Shown here: positions 61,796-64,000 of the stretch, piece after piece
How the letters are laid out: the number at the start of each line of letters is the position of its first letter
How positions within the stretch are numbered: the first letter of the stretch is position 1
NCBI RefSeq assembly: GCF_001005295.1
Contig: NZ_LBMK01000004.1
Location: 373,419 to 437,418 of the forward strand
Source of the DNA: Streptomyces yangpuensis
GTDB lineage: Bacteria > Actinomycetota > Actinomycetes > Streptomycetales > Streptomycetaceae
DNA: 64,000 nt
Direction: 5' to 3'
Program-made: the position numbers and the translations under genes
The notes under the pieces: generated by a model
What the model saw: the letters and a program-made list of their open reading frames with translations, nothing else
What the model was told of the DNA's origin: nothing
The model's database searches: none

Positions 61796-62653
61796 ATGTA
61801 TTCCGATATCGCGCGCGCAGGGACCCCCACGTCCACCGCGCCCTCCGCACCCACCTGGGACCCCCAGCAGTACCTCCGGCATGCGGGCCACCGCACACGG
61901 CCCTTCCTGGACCTGCTCGCCCGCATACCCGAACTCCCCACCAGCCCCGCCCGTATCGCCGACCTCGGCTGCGGCCCCGGCAACGTCACCGAGCTCCTCG
62001 CCACCCGCTGGCCCGAGGCCGCCATCACCGGCTTCGACCTCTCGCCGCAGATGCTCCAGCGCGCCACCGAGCAGTACGCCGGCCCCACCGCCGGCGGAGG
62101 CAGCCTCGACTTCCGCCACGGGGACATCGCCGGCTGGCTGCCCGAGGAGCCCTACGACCTGATCGTCTCCAACGCCGCCCTGCAGTGGGTCCCCGGCCAC
62201 CCCGGCTCCTTCGGCGCCTGGATCAACGGCCTGCGCCCCGGCGGCACCCTCGCCTTCCAGATCCCCGGCAACTTCACCGCCCCCAGCCACGCCCTCCTCG
62301 CGCAGCTCTGCGACGCCCCGCGCTGGCGCTCCCGCCTCGCCGGCCACGGCGCCCGCTACATCCACCTTCTCGAACCCGCCGAATATCTCGCCCGGTTCAC
62401 CGAGCTCGGCTGCACCGCCGATGTCTGGGAGACCACCTACCACCAGCTCCTGCACGGCCCCGACCCCGTCCTCGACTGGGTCAAGGGCACCGCCCTGCGG
62501 CCCGTCCTCACCGCCCTCGGCGACGACCGCGAAGCCGTCGACGCCTTCCTCGCCGAATACCGTGACCTGCTGCGCGCGGCCTACCCGAGCGGGCCGCGCG
62601 GAACCGTCTTCCCGTTCCGAAGGATCTTCGCCGTGGCCCGCAAGGAGGCCTGA
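61796..62653 (+). CDS. tam: Trans-aconitate 2-methyltransferase
   Basis: SAM-dependent esterification of trans-aconitate, which relieves inhibition of aconitase. The 285-residue class I methyltransferase shows WDPQQYLRHAGHRTRPFLDL, SAM motif I IADLGCGPGNVTELL near residue 60, GFDLSPQML near 82, and SNAALQWVPGH near 126. ATG 61796 follows GGGAGG by 7 bases. The VOC gene begins 2 bases after its stop. Confidence 0.93.
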   Translation: MYSDIARAGTPTSTAPSAPTWDPQQYLRHAGHRTRPFLDLLARIPELPTSPARIADLGCGPGNVTELLATRWPEAAITGFDLSPQMLQRATEQYAGPTAGGGSLDFRHGDIAGWLPEEPYDLIVSNAALQWVPGHPGSFGAWINGLRPGGTLAFQIPGNFTAPSHALLAQLCDAPRWRSRLAGHGARYIHLLEPAEYLARFTELGCTADVWETTYHQLLHGPDPVLDWVKGTALRPVLTALGDDREAVDAFLAEYRDLLRAAYPSGPRGTVFPFRRIFAVARKEA

Positions 62654-62655
62654 CC

Positions 62656-63033
62656 GTGCTCACCGCAGTCGACCACGTCCAACTCGCCGCCCCGCCCGGC
62701 TCCGAGGACCGGCTCCGCGCCTACTACACCGGTGTCCTGGGCATGACCGAGATCCCCAAACCACCCGTCCTCGCCGCCCGGGGAGGATGCTGGTTCGCCG
62801 CCGGATCCGTACAACTGCACCTCGGCGTCGAGGACGACTTCCGGCCCGCCCGCAAGGCGCACCCCGGACTACGGGTGACCGGCATCGCGGCGTACGCGCA
62901 AAGACTGAAGGAGAGGGGCGCCGAGGTGGTCTGGGACGAGAACCTCCCCGGCCACCACCGCTTCTACTCCGAGGACCCCGTCGGCAACCGGCTCGAATTC
63001 CTGGAGCCGCACGAGGCGGAGCCCGCCCGCTAG
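62656..63033 (+). CDS. VOC-fold (glyoxalase/bleomycin-resistance) protein
   Basis: A 125-residue single-module VOC protein: DHVQLAAPPGSEDRLRAYYT, GGCWFAAGSVQLHLGVEDDF, and C-terminal HHRFYSEDPVGNRLEFLEP with a metal-type Glu. Possible metal ligands are His7, His56 and the final Glu. It is translationally coupled to tam (AAGGAGG within the tam end), so a role near aconitate metabolism or the same stress is plausible. A GC hairpin (63051-63084) follows. Confidence 0.88.
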   Translation: MLTAVDHVQLAAPPGSEDRLRAYYTGVLGMTEIPKPPVLAARGGCWFAAGSVQLHLGVEDDFRPARKAHPGLRVTGIAAYAQRLKERGAEVVWDENLPGHHRFYSEDPVGNRLEFLEPHEAEPAR

Positions 63034-63050
63034 CCCCCGCGACACGACGG

Positions 63051-63084
63051 CGCCCCGCCACCGGAACAGGTGGGAGGCGGGGCG
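63051..63084 (+). terminator. Terminator after the VOC gene
   Basis: CGCCCCGCC (63051-63059) pairs with GGCGGGGCG (63076-63084). Confidence 0.7.
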
Positions 63085-63172
63085 TTCGTGTGCCGTGTGG
63101 GGTAAACCGCGGGGTTCTGTAGGGCAGGGAGCGCTACCGTACGGGACAAACATGGACTTCGGGGAGCAGCGA

Positions 63173-64000
63173 ATGACCGTAACGTCAGTCCGGCCCGACT
63201 GGGGTTCACTTCATGGCGACGTGCGGTCGTACGTGGAGCGCCGGCTCGCTGCGCGTGTCGTCGAGGCGATTCCGTGCGGGGGCGGCTTCACACCGGGTGT
63301 CGCGTCCCGGCTGCGGCTGAATGACGGCCGTCGGCTCTTCCTCAAGGGAATGGATGCCGAGCACCCCTTCGCCTCGCAGTACGAGGATGAGGTGGCCGTG
63401 ACCTCCGTTCTCCCTGAGGGTGTCGGGCCGCGTGTGGTGTGGTCGGCCGATCCCGATGAGTCCGGTGGCTGGTGGTGGCTGTGCCTTGAGGACATCCCCG
63501 GGACAGTGCCCGTGCTGGCCCCGGGCTCCGCGGATACGGACATGGCGCTGGCGGCCGTCGAGCAGGCCGGGAAGCTGCTGACTCCCTCGCCGCTGGACGG
63601 CGCGAAGCCCATCGCGGACCTGGTCGGACGGTGGCTTACCGGATGGTCGACTCTGTCCTCGCAAACCCTGGAAGACCTCGACCCGTGGGCAGCGCGGCAC
63701 CTGGAGGCCCTGGCGGCGATCGAGCAGGACTGGCAGCAGGGGGCCGCAGGAAGCACGCTGCTGCACTGGGATCTGCGGCCGGACAACATGCTGCGCCGTG
63801 AGGAGGGGACGGTCGTCATCATCGACTGGTCGTATCAGAATCAGGGTGCGGCCTGGATCGACCCTGCCGTGCTGGTGCCGTACTTGATTCTCGACGGGCA
63901 CACCGCAGCTGAGGCCGAGGCCGCGGTGGCCCATCTTCCTCAGCCGGAGAATCCCCAGACGCTGACCGCGTTCGCCGCCGGCCTTGGCGGGTACTGGGAG
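63173..64000 (+). CDS. Aminoglycoside-phosphotransferase-fold kinase (3' end beyond window)
   Basis: The open frame starts at ATG 63173 (GGGGAG six bases upstream; ATG 63152 is in frame too) and runs off the window. The APH/choline-kinase fold is clear: LRLNDGRRLFLKG (Lys), the catalytic loop LLHWDLRPDNML near residue 200 (HxD...N), and metal-binding IIDWSYQ. Substrate unknown; it could be a resistance or small-molecule kinase. Codon use is unusual for the neighbourhood, with many GGT, CGT, CTT, GAT and GCT, which hints at recent acquisition. Confidence 0.85.
   Translation, partial: MTVTSVRPDWGSLHGDVRSYVERRLAARVVEAIPCGGGFTPGVASRLRLNDGRRLFLKGMDAEHPFASQYEDEVAVTSVLPEGVGPRVVWSADPDESGGWWWLCLEDIPGTVPVLAPGSADTDMALAAVEQAGKLLTPSPLDGAKPIADLVGRWLTGWSTLSSQTLEDLDPWAARHLEALAAIEQDWQQGAAGSTLLHWDLRPDNMLRREEGTVVIIDWSYQNQGAAWIDPAVLVPYLILDGHTAAEAEAAVAHLPQPENPQTLTAFAAGLGGYWE

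Overview
The window is a piece of a Streptomyces chromosome. The evidence is very high G+C with G/C-ending codons, many GTG starts and GTGA/ATGA stop-start overlaps, an SsgA-like sporulation protein, the actinobacterial division protein SepX, an Rpf enlarging factor of the DUF348-G5 type, a protein O-mannosyltransferase, and a TamR/Tam pair. From memory, gene order matches (in reverse) the S. coelicolor region around SCO3132-SCO3190. The blocks fthC-galU-moeA-rimJ-sepX and tatD-rpfB-rsmA-ispE also match M. tuberculosis Rv0992c-Rv0996 and Rv1008-Rv1011. Most of the window is therefore conserved core, with small accessory insertions. No CRISPR array, insertion sequence, phage module or rRNA operon was seen.

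Layout. 0-9 kb: an OMP-decarboxylase-like fragment coupled to an AhpD-like protein, MTA phosphorylase, an FmdB/Ruc zinc-ribbon chaperone, an MFS carrier, a K+ or Na+/H+ antiporter that probably starts at CTG, and a penicillin-acylase-family Ntn hydrolase. 9-15 kb: 5-formyl-THF cyclo-ligase opposite galU, then moeA (gephyrin-like, Glp candidate), moaC, mog, a RimJ-type acetyltransferase and sepX. 15-19 kb: tRNA-Ala(CGC), then a 1105-residue secreted protein with three C-terminal repeats, bracketed by a 57-bp direct repeat. 19-25 kb: acetyltransferase, exonuclease III, and a MerR regulator divergent from a monooxygenase-hydrolase-dehydrogenase operon like the mycobacterial mymA operon. 25-31 kb: tricorn protease, TetR regulator, MMPL exporter. 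31-37 kb: ssgE divergent from a Ni/Co ECF transporter (cbiMQO) with a good Nur-box match, then a serine beta-lactamase-fold hydrolase and a penicillin-binding protein.

37.6-42.3 kb is the most accessory-looking stretch. It holds a decayed small membrane gene, a SnoaL-like protein, a DHA2 exporter, a 2OG-Fe(II) dioxygenase of the free-amino-acid hydroxylase family, an acetyltransferase and a small secreted cysteine protein. 42-50 kb: pmt divergent from rsmI, then a zinc-ribbon protein, tatD, rpfB, rsmA and ispE. 50.4-51 kb: a DUF6247 gene overlapping a toxin-like gene interrupted by an early TGA. 51-58 kb: membrane acyltransferase, ABC-F protein and two tandem membrane-anchored PQQ-propeller proteins. 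58-61 kb: galE between two orphan LuxR-type response regulators, one lacking the phospho-acceptor Asp, with a tandem ~128-bp repeat in the 700-bp gap. 61-64 kb: tamR/tam with an operator built of three half-sites, a glyoxalase-fold protein, and a kinase-like gene with atypical codon use that runs off the window.

Functional links: envelope and division genes (sepX, candidate glp, ssgE, PBP, rpfB, pmt) are spread among essential housekeeping genes (galU, rsmA, ispE, rsmI). The clearest predicted control points are the Nur box before cbiM, the TamR sites before tam, and the inverted repeat before the TetR gene.
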